Shown here: piece after piece, positions 9,064 to 17,703 of the stretch
Numbering within the stretch: position 1 is the first letter of the stretch
Layout: each line of letters starts with the position of its first letter
Assembly (NCBI GenBank): GCA_015232455.1
Contig: JADFZQ010000006.1
Span: 106,297-170,296 of the forward strand
Length of the DNA stretch: 64,000 nucleotides
Reading direction: 5' to 3'
From: Desulfamplus sp.
GTDB taxonomy: Bacteria; Desulfobacterota; Desulfobacteria; Desulfobacterales; Desulfobacteraceae
Notes under the pieces: model-generated
What the model saw: the letters and a program-made list of their open reading frames with translations, nothing else
What the model was told of the DNA's origin: nothing
Databases searched by the model: none
Position numbers and translations under genes: made by a program

Positions 9064-10149
9064 ATGAAATATTTTCCTCTTAAAACTATTATTTTTTGCA
9101 TTATCTTTATTCCTTTGTTATCAACCATAACTGTAACAAGAGTTGAAAAGTATTTAAACATATTATATAAAAATAAAATTACTCAGCAAATTAAGGAGTC
9201 TAAAAAAAAATCGGTCTTACCTAATGAAAATATCGGAAATGCTGAGACCGTTATTATCCAAAATGCTATAGATACAACTCTTAAAAGTTTTTCACAAAGT
9301 GATATTTTTTTTAAATATTTTAATCTTCTACCCAACACCTGTGTAAAAATTAAAGAATATGGAAAAGATGCTCAAGATATTGAGATAACAATAGCAATAA
9401 GACACAATACTATTTTATCCAATCTTATATTGAGCATGTATATTGCCATATCTTTATATATTTGCTGTCTCTTTTATAAAAATGCGATTTCAAAACTCAA
9501 CAAAGAGCATTTAAAGAAGAGAGAGGCTATCTCAAATTTAATGAAAGATGAACAAGAGTATCTTGAGAAACTTGAAGAGCTTAAAAAAGAGCGTGAGGTT
9601 CTTACGGAAAAGTTGGCTCAGGCAAAATCAGATTATGAACAAGAGATAAAAATAGCCAAAAATGCTGAGGAAGAGCTATTTAATGAGATTGTTGAGCTTG
9701 AAAAAAAGGTTGAAGAAAATAGCGCACTTCAAAGAGAAAAAGAGATTGAGATTGAAGAGCTTAAAAGCCAATTGGAGAAAGTTGAAAAAAGAAAAAATGT
9801 AAGTAAAAAGAGGAAATCATCTGATGGAGTTGAGAAACGTTTTTTAAATCTTTATAAAAATGTAGATATGAACAAAAAAGCTATCGAAGGTTTACTTGAC
9901 CTTGATGATGAAGATATGCAGCTTAAAGCAGAAGAGGTAGTGCACCAGCTAAATGATGATCCATCAGAAGTCCTTGTTAAAAGAAAAGTCTTTACAGGCA
10001 AAAAAAATAAAACAGCCTCTTTTGAAGTTCTATTTGCATATAATGGAAGATTATATTTTAGAAACATCGAAGGAAACAGAATTGAGGTATTAGTTATAGG
10101 AACAAAAAATTCACAGGATAAAGATATGGAGTTTTTACATAGTATCTAA
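9064..10149 (+). CDS. Unrecognised membrane-anchored coiled-coil protein
   Basis: 361 residues, family not recognised. A hydrophobic N-terminal segment (residues about 8-24) and a second one at about 119-139 (TILSNLILSMYIAISLYICCL) would place residues 25-118 outside the cytoplasm. From about 155 to 245 there is a long Glu/Lys-rich coiled coil (EEYLEKLEELKKEREVL style heptads). The C-terminal 100 residues form a compact domain ending FNGR/YFRNIEGNRIEVLVIGTK-like, which looks beta-rich. The stop codon directly abuts the stop of the convergent histidine kinase gene with no spacer. The topology resembles scaffold or envelope-tethering proteins, but no function can be assigned. Confidence 0.7.
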   Translation: MKYFPLKTIIFCIIFIPLLSTITVTRVEKYLNILYKNKITQQIKESKKKSVLPNENIGNAETVIIQNAIDTTLKSFSQSDIFFKYFNLLPNTCVKIKEYGKDAQDIEITIAIRHNTILSNLILSMYIAISLYICCLFYKNAISKLNKEHLKKREAISNLMKDEQEYLEKLEELKKEREVLTEKLAQAKSDYEQEIKIAKNAEEELFNEIVELEKKVEENSALQREKEIEIEELKSQLEKVEKRKNVSKKRKSSDGVEKRFLNLYKNVDMNKKAIEGLLDLDDEDMQLKAEEVVHQLNDDPSEVLVKRKVFTGKKNKTASFEVLFAYNGRLYFRNIEGNRIEVLVIGTKNSQDKDMEFLHSI

Positions 10150-11928
10150 TTATGAGATAAGATTACAAACTATCTTAGTTCCTTTGTAAGGTGCTGAAAA
10201 TATCTCAAGAGTTCCTCCAGCTAAAGTTGCACGCTCTTTCATGCCAGTCAGCCCTAAACCATGATACTCCTTATCCCCAACAGACGAAAATCCACAGCCA
10301 TTATCCTCAACAGTTAGAGTTAAATGGCACTTAGAGTCAGCTTTATAATTAAGTTCGTGTGCTGAAATAGTAACTGGGGTTGCTGAAAGATCAACAGAAA
10401 TTTCTGTAGCTTTTGAGTGTTTAAGAGCATTTGTCAAAGCCTCTTGAGCAATCCTGTAAAGAGATGTTGAAACAGCATCATCAATTTCAGGAATTTCAGT
10501 GTGCCGAAATAGAAACCAAACATCTGATCTTTTCTCAAAATCCCGAACAAGAGACTCTAAAGCGTCAACAAGACCGAGATCATCAAGCAGACCCGGTCTT
10601 AATCTAAATGCCATAGCCCTAACATCAGCAATAGTATCATCAATCAAGGAGCATATTCTGTTTGCTCTTTGTGCTGCATTTGAGTCAATAGGCTCAAGAT
10701 ATTTTTCAAGCCACACCCCGTCCATTTTCAGAGCTGTCAATATCTGCCCAAGATGATCATGAAGTTCTCGTGCGACTGCACGCCGTTCATTTTCGTGTGT
10801 TGCCATTATGTTCCCTGAAAGTTTACGTAACTGATCTTGCACCTGTTTAAGCTCTTGTGTTCGTTCTTCAACCTGTTTTCTTTTAAATATCTCCTGAAGA
10901 GCCTTTTTGTAGAGTATAAAAACAGAGATAGCTATAAATATGGATACTATAATAATAACCTGACCTATAATCTTAATAAACGGATCAGCTACCTCTTTTG
11001 AAATCTCTTTAACATTTCTTAAATGTACTATTTTCCACCCTTTATAGCCATCAAGTGGCATCTGAGAGTAGAGATATTTTTCCATATTTTTGTCAAACAT
11101 ATAACCTTCACTTAACGGCGTAAACCCTGTCCAGAGCAATTCAATATCACCAAATTGCCGTGTAAGTTTGATTTTTTCAATCTCATCTTGTCCAAGTTCC
11201 CACATTAGCATAAGTTTAATCTCTTGCTTATTAGAGATAAATATTATTCCATTTGGATCAACAACTAATAAAATACCTTCTGAGCCAGCAAATAATTTTG
11301 ATTCAATAAGCTCTACAGATGCCTTCATCACAGCAACTCCTATAATTTCATGGCTCTGAGAGTTATAAACAGGATGACTATAATAAACACCTCTTTTCAT
11401 TGAAGTCGTTCCAAGAGCAAAATATGTTGAGGGTCTGTCTTCTAATGCCTCCAAAAAATATGGTCTAAATGCAAAATTTTTACCAACAAAACTGTCAGGT
11501 TCGCCTCTATTACTTGAAGCTATAGTTGTACCATTTTTGTCCATGAGATAACATACTTCAAGATTCAATGAATATGCAAAATTATCAAGAATGGCGTTAA
11601 TTTTCTCATAAGAACTTATAAAAGCAGGATTATCTAATTTTATTCTATTATCTGTAGTTAAGGCATTAATACCATTTAGCTTTACTTTATCTATGTTAGA
11701 TAAAAAATGTTCTAACTCTTCAAGACCAGAGAATGCCTTCACAGGTTTTACATGTTCTGAGAGTGAAGATACAAGCTGCTTATTAAATAGTTCAAGCCTC
11801 TTATTGGCATGACTTTCTGCATGTTGAAAAGCAGTCTTTTTAAGAGAGTAATAATACAACCCTCCTCCAGCAGAAGCTGAAAGAACAGCAAGAATTGCAA
11901 GAACTGATATAATGATTCTGAGTTTCAT
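10150..11928 (-). CDS. Sensor histidine kinase, DctB-like Cache sensor with NarL-type kinase core
   Basis: 592 residues: TM1 (about 7-26), extracytoplasmic double-Cache domain (35-310), TM2 (about 319-340), coiled linker, HisKA_3 dimerisation helix with phospho-acceptor His390 in ARELHDHLGQ, and an HATPase domain (NALKHSKATE, DNGCGF, GLGLTGMKERA). The sensor contains SFVGKNFAFRPYF...GVYYSHPVY, the pattern of DctB-type domains that bind C4-dicarboxylates, so a small organic acid is a plausible signal. DctB kinases normally carry a HisKA/HATPase core feeding an NtrC-type regulator. Here the core is of the NarX/DegS class, which should phosphorylate a LuxR-type receiver. No response regulator is adjacent, so it is an orphan kinase in this window. 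Confidence 0.9.
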   Translation of the reverse strand: MKLRIIISVLAILAVLSASAGGGLYYYSLKKTAFQHAESHANKRLELFNKQLVSSLSEHVKPVKAFSGLEELEHFLSNIDKVKLNGINALTTDNRIKLDNPAFISSYEKINAILDNFAYSLNLEVCYLMDKNGTTIASSNRGEPDSFVGKNFAFRPYFLEALEDRPSTYFALGTTSMKRGVYYSHPVYNSQSHEIIGVAVMKASVELIESKLFAGSEGILLVVDPNGIIFISNKQEIKLMLMWELGQDEIEKIKLTRQFGDIELLWTGFTPLSEGYMFDKNMEKYLYSQMPLDGYKGWKIVHLRNVKEISKEVADPFIKIIGQVIIIVSIFIAISVFILYKKALQEIFKRKQVEERTQELKQVQDQLRKLSGNIMATHENERRAVARELHDHLGQILTALKMDGVWLEKYLEPIDSNAAQRANRICSLIDDTIADVRAMAFRLRPGLLDDLGLVDALESLVRDFEKRSDVWFLFRHTEIPEIDDAVSTSLYRIAQEALTNALKHSKATEISVDLSATPVTISAHELNYKADSKCHLTLTVEDNGCGFSSVGDKEYHGLGLTGMKERATLAGGTLEIFSAPYKGTKIVCNLIS

Positions 11929-12240
11929 GTTTTAGATAATTTTAAAATTGTTATTAGATTCAATATGAAGCCAATGCCATAGACTTAATTTTTTGTTTAT
12001 TATAACTGACTTTTGTTAAATGCACATTAAAAATTTATGCTATGTAAAACCTGACTAAACTCTTGATATGAAAAAAATAATATCAGCTTTTTAGGAGCTT
12101 TAAAACTGACACTATATCTAATATTTCTTGACAATAAGAGATATTAAATATACGGAAAATCTTGGTCAAACGTAGTGTTTAGACCAAGACCAATCTGCTT
12201 AATAACAATTCTTAAATTATCAAAAGGGAGGAACCAAGTA
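11929..12240. other. Divergent intergenic region with possible lipase promoter (312 bp)
   Basis: It lies between the kinase and lipase genes, which are transcribed away from each other. TTGACA at 12128-12133 is a good -35 hexamer; TATACG at 12149-12154 is a poor -10 with a short 15-base spacer, so the promoter is only tentative. The inverted repeat at 12160-12189 is listed separately. GGGAGG just before 12241 is the lipase ribosome site. Confidence 0.4.
12160..12189. promoter_or_regulatory. Inverted repeat upstream of the lipase gene
   Basis: TCTTGGTC (12160-12167) pairs with GACCAAGA (12182-12189), and the adjoining AAAC/GTTT can extend the stem with one bulged base. It follows the tentative promoter and precedes the ribosome site by about 40 bases, so it could be an operator or a 5'-UTR hairpin. 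There is no T-run, which argues against a terminator. Confidence 0.45.
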
Positions 12241-13263
12241 ATGAAGAAGACGGGCAATTATCTGGTAGTAATGAGTATTGTGGTATTAGCTATTCTTATC
12301 AATGTTAATCAGCTATTTGCAGCAGACACATCTTGTAAAACAAGATACCCTATTATTCTTGCACACGGTATAGCAATGAACGATATACCTAATGCTATAG
12401 AGTATTTCAACGGCATAAAGACAAGACTTGAATCTAAAGGTGCAACAGTTTTTATCTCTCAAGTTGATAAGATCGCGGCTACTGGGACAAAGGCGTATCA
12501 ATTTGCAAATTATTTGAATACACAGGTTTATCCAAGAGGTTATGCAAAGGTTAATATCATAGGTCATTCACATGGTGGTATTTATACTAAATACGCAATT
12601 AAGTTCTCTTCTTACACAAGCCCTAAATATGGCACAAAAACATGGAGTCTTCCAGCAAGTAAAGTTGCAAGTTTAACTCAGATTGACTCTCCAAATCAGG
12701 GTTCTCCTGTGGCAGATTTTGCATTAGGTGCTAATGGTATCACAAGCGGACTTGTAGGTATTGGTGTTGATACTCTATATACTACGGTATTTAAAACTCT
12801 TTTTGGTTCAAGTGAATCCGATGTTTATGTAGATGCTTTGGCAAATGCTTATGATCTTTCATTAGATGGTGCCGCTGCTCTTTATACTAAATTGGGTGGA
12901 AATAGTGGAATTTCAGGTGTTTATTGTCAGAGCTATATGCACAAAATGAAGTCATTTTTGTGTATGGGAGTTCCTCAGATTGGAGTTGTTCAACTTTTGG
13001 CTCTTACCATGCCGATTCAGTGCGGAGCTGACACAATAGGTTATAAGAGCAGTAAAGGTCCTCACATGCCAAGCGATGGTGTTGTAAGCGAAACAAGTGC
13101 GAAATGGGCAAACTATCGTGGTATGGAAGATGGCGGACTTTTCCAGATAGCTGGAATTGATCACTGCAATGCAACTGGACTTCCCTATGGATTTACTGGT
13201 TTTTTCAGTGCACCAGATAAGTTTGAAGCTATTGTTAAAGATTTAAAGGCAAAGGGATATTAG
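12241..13263 (+). CDS. Secreted triacylglycerol lipase (alpha/beta hydrolase)
   Basis: Start at ATG 12241 behind GGGAGG; the open frame continues 22 codons upstream without a ribosome site. This gives 340 residues with a signal peptide (about 1-27, ending LFAAD). YPIILAHGI is the oxyanion-hole strand and GHSHGG (Ser110) the nucleophile elbow. SDG (Asp279) and the His of GIDHCNATG (His308) are likely triad partners. The start of the mature protein and the THGIxxxD layout resemble true lipases of Pseudomonas/Burkholderia family I, which need a dedicated foldase; the next gene fits that role. It would hydrolyse long-chain glycerides after export through the Sec pathway and possibly type II secretion. 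Triad positions are inferred, not aligned. Confidence 0.88.
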   Translation: MKKTGNYLVVMSIVVLAILINVNQLFAADTSCKTRYPIILAHGIAMNDIPNAIEYFNGIKTRLESKGATVFISQVDKIAATGTKAYQFANYLNTQVYPRGYAKVNIIGHSHGGIYTKYAIKFSSYTSPKYGTKTWSLPASKVASLTQIDSPNQGSPVADFALGANGITSGLVGIGVDTLYTTVFKTLFGSSESDVYVDALANAYDLSLDGAAALYTKLGGNSGISGVYCQSYMHKMKSFLCMGVPQIGVVQLLALTMPIQCGADTIGYKSSKGPHMPSDGVVSETSAKWANYRGMEDGGLFQIAGIDHCNATGLPYGFTGFFSAPDKFEAIVKDLKAKGY

Positions 13264-13298
13264 TTTATATAAATTTACAATATAAAAGATTTACTAAG

Positions 13299-13347
13299 AA
13301 GCGAGATAAGGAGACGTAGAATTGTCAAACCTTTTCTCGCTTTTTTA
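13299..13347 (+). terminator. Hairpin with T-run between lipase and foldase genes
   Basis: AAGCGAGA plus AAGG pairs with CCTT plus TCTCGCTT (GCGAGA/TCTCGC core) around a roughly 20-base loop, followed by six T. It may attenuate rather than fully end transcription, since the downstream gene seems to belong with the lipase. Confidence 0.6.
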
Positions 13348-13378
13348 TATATCAAAAGAGAGAAAAGAGGCAAAATAA

Positions 13379-14437
13379 ATGGATAACAATAAAAAGAGTA
13401 GGTTTTACTTAATAGGCATATCTATCACTATTTTTATTTTATTGATCGCTGCGATAATTTTTACCTTTATAGACAAAGACCAAAATCACCAATTAAACAA
13501 CTCTACTTCTGATAAAAAAACTACTCCTATTTTAAACCAGCCAACACCACCTGAAATAAAACCAGATAAAACAGAAAAATTAACAAAAAACAGTAAACAG
13601 ATTGATAAAGCAGAGTTGAGAAAATCCAAAATATATGCCCTACAACAATCTGAGGATTTTGACATCACTTTAGTAGATAGCTCTTTAAGAGAATATTTTC
13701 ATTCACTTTATTTCAAATACAGAGACGCAAAAGATAGAGATGATTTTATGGATAAAATAAGGGCGGATTTATTAAGTAAATTTCCAATTGAAACAGCAGA
13801 AAAGTTAATAAAAATCTATGAAACTTATATTGATTGCGAACTATCTATTCAAGAAAAAATGCTCCAGTTTGAAAAACCCGAAACTCCAGAAGATATGCTC
13901 AATATGGAGAATGAGATATTTGCCTTTAGAAAACACACGTTAGGGGACGAACTTGCCCAAAGGCTATTTGGAGAAGAACACAATATGACATCATTTAAGA
14001 TAATGAGCAGCCAAATTTATAATGATGATTCTCTCTATGGTAGCGAAAAAGAGGCAAAACTGCGTCAATTGGCAACTGAAATATATGGCGATAAACCTGA
14101 CGTCTCTATATCTGATAAAACAGGTGAAAGTTTATATCAAGAGAAGTTACTCCTTTATAAAAGAGATTTGGAAGAGATGGACGAAATTGAAAGAAAGAAA
14201 AAAATAAGAGAGTTTAGAGAAGAATATATACCTATTGAAGATATTGAGAAGATAGAAGCAGCAGAATTAGAGATTGAAGCTAACGCTAAAAGAGATCAAA
14301 ATTACAACGAGTCTAAAAATGCTATATTAAATGATTCGTCTCTTAGCGATAGTGATAAAAAAGCAAAAATTTACGAAATTCAGAATCAAATTTACGGCTC
14401 TACGGCAGATGAGGTAAGGCGAGGTGAGGAGATGTAA
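13379..14437 (+). CDS. Probable lipase-specific foldase (Lif/LipB-type chaperone)
   Basis: 352 residues with one N-terminal membrane anchor (residues about 9-30), a Pro/Thr/Lys-rich flexible linker (31-75) and a long all-helical periplasmic domain. This is exactly the plan of the steric chaperones that fold family I lipases. Matching pieces are SLREYFHSLYFKYRDAKD (position of the Lif motif), FRKHTLGDELAQRLFGEE, and two copies of a segment of the style DSLYGSEKEAKLRQLATEIYG / DSSLSDSDKKAKIYEIQNQIYG, as in Lif helical repeats. It sits directly downstream of the lipase gene, the canonical order. The RxxFDY-type motif is diverged, so the assignment rests on architecture, local similarity and context together. 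Confidence 0.75.
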   Translation: MDNNKKSRFYLIGISITIFILLIAAIIFTFIDKDQNHQLNNSTSDKKTTPILNQPTPPEIKPDKTEKLTKNSKQIDKAELRKSKIYALQQSEDFDITLVDSSLREYFHSLYFKYRDAKDRDDFMDKIRADLLSKFPIETAEKLIKIYETYIDCELSIQEKMLQFEKPETPEDMLNMENEIFAFRKHTLGDELAQRLFGEEHNMTSFKIMSSQIYNDDSLYGSEKEAKLRQLATEIYGDKPDVSISDKTGESLYQEKLLLYKRDLEEMDEIERKKKIREFREEYIPIEDIEKIEAAELEIEANAKRDQNYNESKNAILNDSSLSDSDKKAKIYEIQNQIYGSTADEVRRGEEM

Positions 14438-14467
14438 ATTTATCCTGTTGTAGTTAGTAACAACAAA

Positions 14468-14506
14468 AAAAGGTTTGACAATTTTTATAAAATTGTCAAA
14501 CCTTTT
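14468..14506. terminator. Stem-loop of the TTTGACAA family (copy 2)
   Basis: 18-base arms starting AAAAGGTTTGACAATTTT pair perfectly around the 3-base loop TAT, with A-run and T-run flanks on both sides. It lies between the convergent foldase and LysM genes, so it can terminate in either direction. Confidence 0.8.
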
Positions 14507-14577
14507 ATCAAATAAGAGAGTCAAATAACAAATATTTTTAGATTCAAAATCTTAATTGTCCTAAGAAAAACAGACAT

Positions 14578-15555
14578 CTATTTTTTCACTACAATCCTCT
14601 GACCAATAACAATAGAATCTTGAATACTCATTTTATTCATAGCCCTTAATTGCTCAACTGTAGTACTGTATCGTTTACTTATGTTGTACAAAGTATCGCC
14701 TTTAGCAACTGTATGATAGGTTGAGCCACCACTGTTTTCTGTTTTTTGCTGTTTCTGTTTATCTGGTGTTTCAGATTTATTATTAGACTTGGTGTTTGCC
14801 GCTGTTTTATTTGGAGTAGAGGTCGTTTTCTTTGACTCATCTTGTGCCTTACTACTAACTTTTGTAGATGATTTTGTCTCTACATCTTCTTTTTGTTTAA
14901 CAACCTCAGGCTTTTTGGTTTCAGATTGTTTAGCTTCAGATTTCGATTTACTGGTATTTTCTAAAGAAGGCGAATCTTCTCGGGCAACTTCTGCCTTTTT
15001 AGGGGGCAAAGATGCCACAGTTGTGTTTTTAATGTTATTCACAATTCTATTATTTTTTTCAACATCTCTAATAATATCAGATAACTTATCATCAATTTTA
15101 TCAACTCTTGCAGTTAAAACATCAAATTTAACAGATAGAGCTGTCTCAACTCTTTCAATTCTTGCAACATAAGGCTTAATGTCAGGCATATCACCTTTTG
15201 GCTGCCCCTCTGCATTAGCTTGATTTGCATTTATTGCCTGCAACATCTCCTCAAGTGTAGTAAGTTTCTGCTCAAGAACCTTTACAGTCTCTTCAATTGG
15301 AGGATTTTCTTGATCATTTATACTCTTTTCTATATCTTTATCTGCCTCACTTGAAGGTCTAAGAAATACGAAGAATATAATTAATGTAATAATACCAGCA
15401 CCAATAAATACTAACGATAAATCACTTTTTTTAAGCATTGATTTACCAGTTAAATCTGCTCCAGATGCTATCTTTTTTTTATTTCTACGAATAATATTTT
15501 CTCTTAAGAGATCATCTGGTTCTTTCTCTTCTTGTAATGAGTTATAATTTTCCAT
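14578..15555 (-). CDS. Membrane-anchored LysM-domain protein
   Basis: 325 residues: a basic cytoplasmic N-terminus, one transmembrane helix (about 48-67, LVFIGAGIITLIIFFVFL), a coiled-coil stretch (about 85-175), a Ser/Lys/Thr/Glu-rich low-complexity linker (about 180-275) and one C-terminal LysM domain (about 280-325, YHTVAKGDTLYNISKRYSTT ... IVIGQRIVVKK). LysM domains bind peptidoglycan glycan chains, so the protein probably spans from the inner membrane to the wall. No enzymatic domain is seen. It sits next to the flagellin gene but is separated from it by a repeat element, so no operon is implied. Confidence 0.85.
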   Translation of the reverse strand: MENYNSLQEEKEPDDLLRENIIRRNKKKIASGADLTGKSMLKKSDLSLVFIGAGIITLIIFFVFLRPSSEADKDIEKSINDQENPPIEETVKVLEQKLTTLEEMLQAINANQANAEGQPKGDMPDIKPYVARIERVETALSVKFDVLTARVDKIDDKLSDIIRDVEKNNRIVNNIKNTTVASLPPKKAEVAREDSPSLENTSKSKSEAKQSETKKPEVVKQKEDVETKSSTKVSSKAQDESKKTTSTPNKTAANTKSNNKSETPDKQKQQKTENSGGSTYHTVAKGDTLYNISKRYSTTVEQLRAMNKMSIQDSIVIGQRIVVKK

Positions 15556-15638
15556 TTTGTTCTATTATTATCCTTAAACTTAAATATTTTTTTAGATTGT
15601 GTAACTAAATAGAAAAAATCTAAATATATACTTCTCTC

Positions 15639-15730
15639 GGTCATAGGTTGAGCTTTTTATATTTAGTAGAGACGCACGGCCGTGCGTCTCTACAGTTGAA
15701 CATTTTGTTGGCAAACCTCAATTTATGACC
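15639..15730. repeat. MITE-like element (92 bp) with palindromic core
   Basis: The left end reads GGTCATAGGTTGAGC; the right end, read on the other strand, is GGTCATAAATTGAGG. These are terminal inverted repeats matching at 12 of the first 14 positions. The core at 15666-15693 is a perfect 28-base palindrome with arms GTAGAGACGCACGG / CCGTGCGTCTCTAC. No ORF lies inside, so movement would depend on a transposase supplied in trans. It sits between the LysM and flagellin genes. Confidence 0.75.
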
Positions 15731-15770
15731 GTTTGCAGTATATAAAACTATAAAAAGACACTAAGTGAAA

Positions 15771-16532
15771 TCATGCTGCCATCTGACCAAGCAAGGAGAT
15801 CACGTTTTTGGGTTGTGAATTTGCTTGAGCTAATGCAAAAATTCCTGCTGTTCGTAGGTTCTCAATCTGTTTCATGTTCATAGATTCTTGAGCAAGATCA
15901 ACATCTTTTATTGTGGATTCAGATTGATATGAATTTATCATTCCACTACTTAAACTATTAATTGTAGATTCAAGCTGACTCTGATTTGCACCTACATCGG
16001 ATCTCATTTTTGAGGTCTGCTCTATTGCATCATCTACCATCTCAATAGAAGATTGACTACTCTCAACGCTTGAAAGGTCAATCTTTGACAAGGAAGATAA
16101 CCCAGGAGAAGAGTCAGAAAATAGCTTCTGACCATTGAATTGACTACCTTCATATATCTTTCCAAGAGATTCCATTGACTTGGCAATATCTTGTTGGATT
16201 ACTCCTCTATCTGACGAACTTAAAGCTGACGATGATGCTTGAACAACCTTCTCCCTAATGCCTTGTATTATAGAGGTTGCCTCACCTAATGCACCATCTT
16301 TAATCTGGGCAATACTTATGCTATCATTGGCATTGATAATCATTTGACCAGCACCCCTTGCCTGACTTCCAAGTGTATCAGCAATCATCATGCCTGAAGC
16401 ATCATCAGCAGCACTGTTTATCTTATTACCTGTTGAAAATTTCTCTATTGAACTGCTCATATCAGTTGTTGAGCGATTCAATGAGTTCAATGCTCTTGCC
16501 CCTACTGTATTTGTATTGATTGAAAAAGACAT
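15771..16532 (-). CDS. Flagellin (short, D0/D1 only)
   Basis: 253 residues. The N-terminal half (SINTNTVGARALNSLNRST, SSIEKFSTGNKINSAADDASGM, INANDSISIAQIKDGALGE) and the C-terminal half (DLAQESMNMKQIENLRTAGIFALAQANSQPKNVISLL) are the conserved coiled-coil domains of flagellin. The variable outer domains are nearly absent, so this should be a thin, smooth filament subunit. The ribosome site AAAGGAGGTG (16538-16547, minus strand) is an almost perfect complement to the 16S tail and lies 4 bases from the ATG, suiting a highly expressed protein. No other flagellar gene is adjacent. It contains no Cys and no obvious signal peptide, as expected for type III export. Confidence 0.93.
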   Translation of the reverse strand: MSFSINTNTVGARALNSLNRSTTDMSSSIEKFSTGNKINSAADDASGMMIADTLGSQARGAGQMIINANDSISIAQIKDGALGEATSIIQGIREKVVQASSSALSSSDRGVIQQDIAKSMESLGKIYEGSQFNGQKLFSDSSPGLSSLSKIDLSSVESSQSSIEMVDDAIEQTSKMRSDVGANQSQLESTINSLSSGMINSYQSESTIKDVDLAQESMNMKQIENLRTAGIFALAQANSQPKNVISLLGQMAA

Positions 16533-16758
16533 AATGCACCTCCTTTATAATAAAGGGTAAATTCTTTTCCTTAACATTATCAATCTTATTTATTTTAAAC
16601 TCTAATAGAATAAGTGAAACTATATTGACATAAACTATAACAAGTTTATATCTGAATTATTAAAATGTCAATCAAAGTGCCTGACAAAATATTGAAAAGA
16701 TCGTTTATAAGCTGTCATAATCTTTTTAAAATTTGCATAATCTATTTTGATAAAATAT

Positions 16759-17703
16759 TTAAAGTTCTCTTACAATTCTAAAACCAAGACTATTACGTTT
16801 AGCTTTAGGTTTGTAAAAATTTCTTTTAGCACTTCTGCAATTTCTTGCTGATTGATGCCACCCACCTCCTCTCAATACCCTGTGATCACCATCTCTTGAG
16901 ATAGGATCAATAATGTTGTCTCTATAAGTTGAGGTAATAACTCCTGTTCTGCCAAACCAACTGCTTTTCCACCCGCAAAAATCAATACACCACTCCTGAA
17001 CATTACCTTGCATATCATAAATTCCCCACGAATTTGGCTTTTTAGCTTTAACTGGATGTGGTCTCAAGACATCAGGTGGATCCTTGTAACCCGAGTTTCC
17101 ACAATACCATGCGATTTCATCAAGAAGAGGATCAACAGGAGTGCATAACTCTTCTGTAATATCACCATTGGCAAATGGTGTTGTAGTCCCAGCACGACAC
17201 ACATACTCCCACTCTGCTTCCGTTGGAAGTCGATATTTTGTTGTTCCTTCCCACTCATTAAGGACTTTTATGAACTCAACGCACTGCTCCCACGATACTG
17301 TATCAACAGGACAATTTTCTCCACATTCAGGAAAGGCAGACGGGTTAAACCCAACAAGTTTTTTCCACTCTCCTTGAGTTACCTCTGTCTCTTGAATATA
17401 AAAGCCTTTTGAAATAGTTACCAAGTGCAGCTTTTCATTCCAATCTCTGCCAATCTCGTTTTCTGGACTTCCCATTAAAAATTTGCCCGCTGGAATATAA
17501 ATAAAAGTCATTCCCAACTTATTTGTTATAGTTCTTTCAGATGCAAATACAGTGTCAGCAAATATAAAACTAACATTAACACTATCGACATTTTTACTGT
17601 AAAATCCATAAGCAATATAAAGAATAATTATTGTAAGTGATTTTCCAATTTTGGTAACCAAAGTAGAATTAAACTTTATAGATAGTTTTCTCTTGATTAT
17701 CAC
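16759..17703 (-). CDS. SUMF1 / formylglycine-generating-enzyme-like domain protein
   Basis: 314 residues. The N-terminus has a hydrophobic segment (about 22-36) that could be a signal anchor. From about residue 60 to the end it is a single SUMF1-type domain: GMTFIYIPAGKFLMGSPENE, ETEVTQGEWKKLVG, PVDTVSWEQCVEFI, RLPTEAEWEYVCRAG, WGIYDMQGNVQEWC, VLRGGGWHQSARNCRSAKR and NSLGFRIVREL. True sulfatase-modifying enzymes carry two copper-binding cysteines near the end (pattern C....C); here only the second position (NCRS) has Cys and the first is not visible. Sulfatase activation is therefore doubtful, and the domain may serve another role, as many bacterial SUMF1 proteins do. No sulfatase is nearby. 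Confidence 0.85.
   Translation of the reverse strand: MIIKRKLSIKFNSTLVTKIGKSLTIIILYIAYGFYSKNVDSVNVSFIFADTVFASERTITNKLGMTFIYIPAGKFLMGSPENEIGRDWNEKLHLVTISKGFYIQETEVTQGEWKKLVGFNPSAFPECGENCPVDTVSWEQCVEFIKVLNEWEGTTKYRLPTEAEWEYVCRAGTTTPFANGDITEELCTPVDPLLDEIAWYCGNSGYKDPPDVLRPHPVKAKKPNSWGIYDMQGNVQEWCIDFCGWKSSWFGRTGVITSTYRDNIIDPISRDGDHRVLRGGGWHQSARNCRSAKRNFYKPKAKRNSLGFRIVREL

Noticed and set aside
12175..12240. Longer N-terminus for the lipase starting at 12175
   Set aside because: No ribosome site there, and it would place about 22 residues ahead of a clear signal peptide; ATG 12241 with GGGAGG is better.
14022..14207. Small open frame within the foldase gene
   Set aside because: Out-of-frame shadow in a helical, Lys/Glu-rich gene; no independent evidence.
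16667..16684. Possible sigma-54 promoter of the flagellin gene (minus strand, AGGCAC-N5-TTGA)
   Set aside because: The -24 part is fair but the -12 part lacks the required GC, and it lies about 135 bases upstream of the start. Not strong enough to list.
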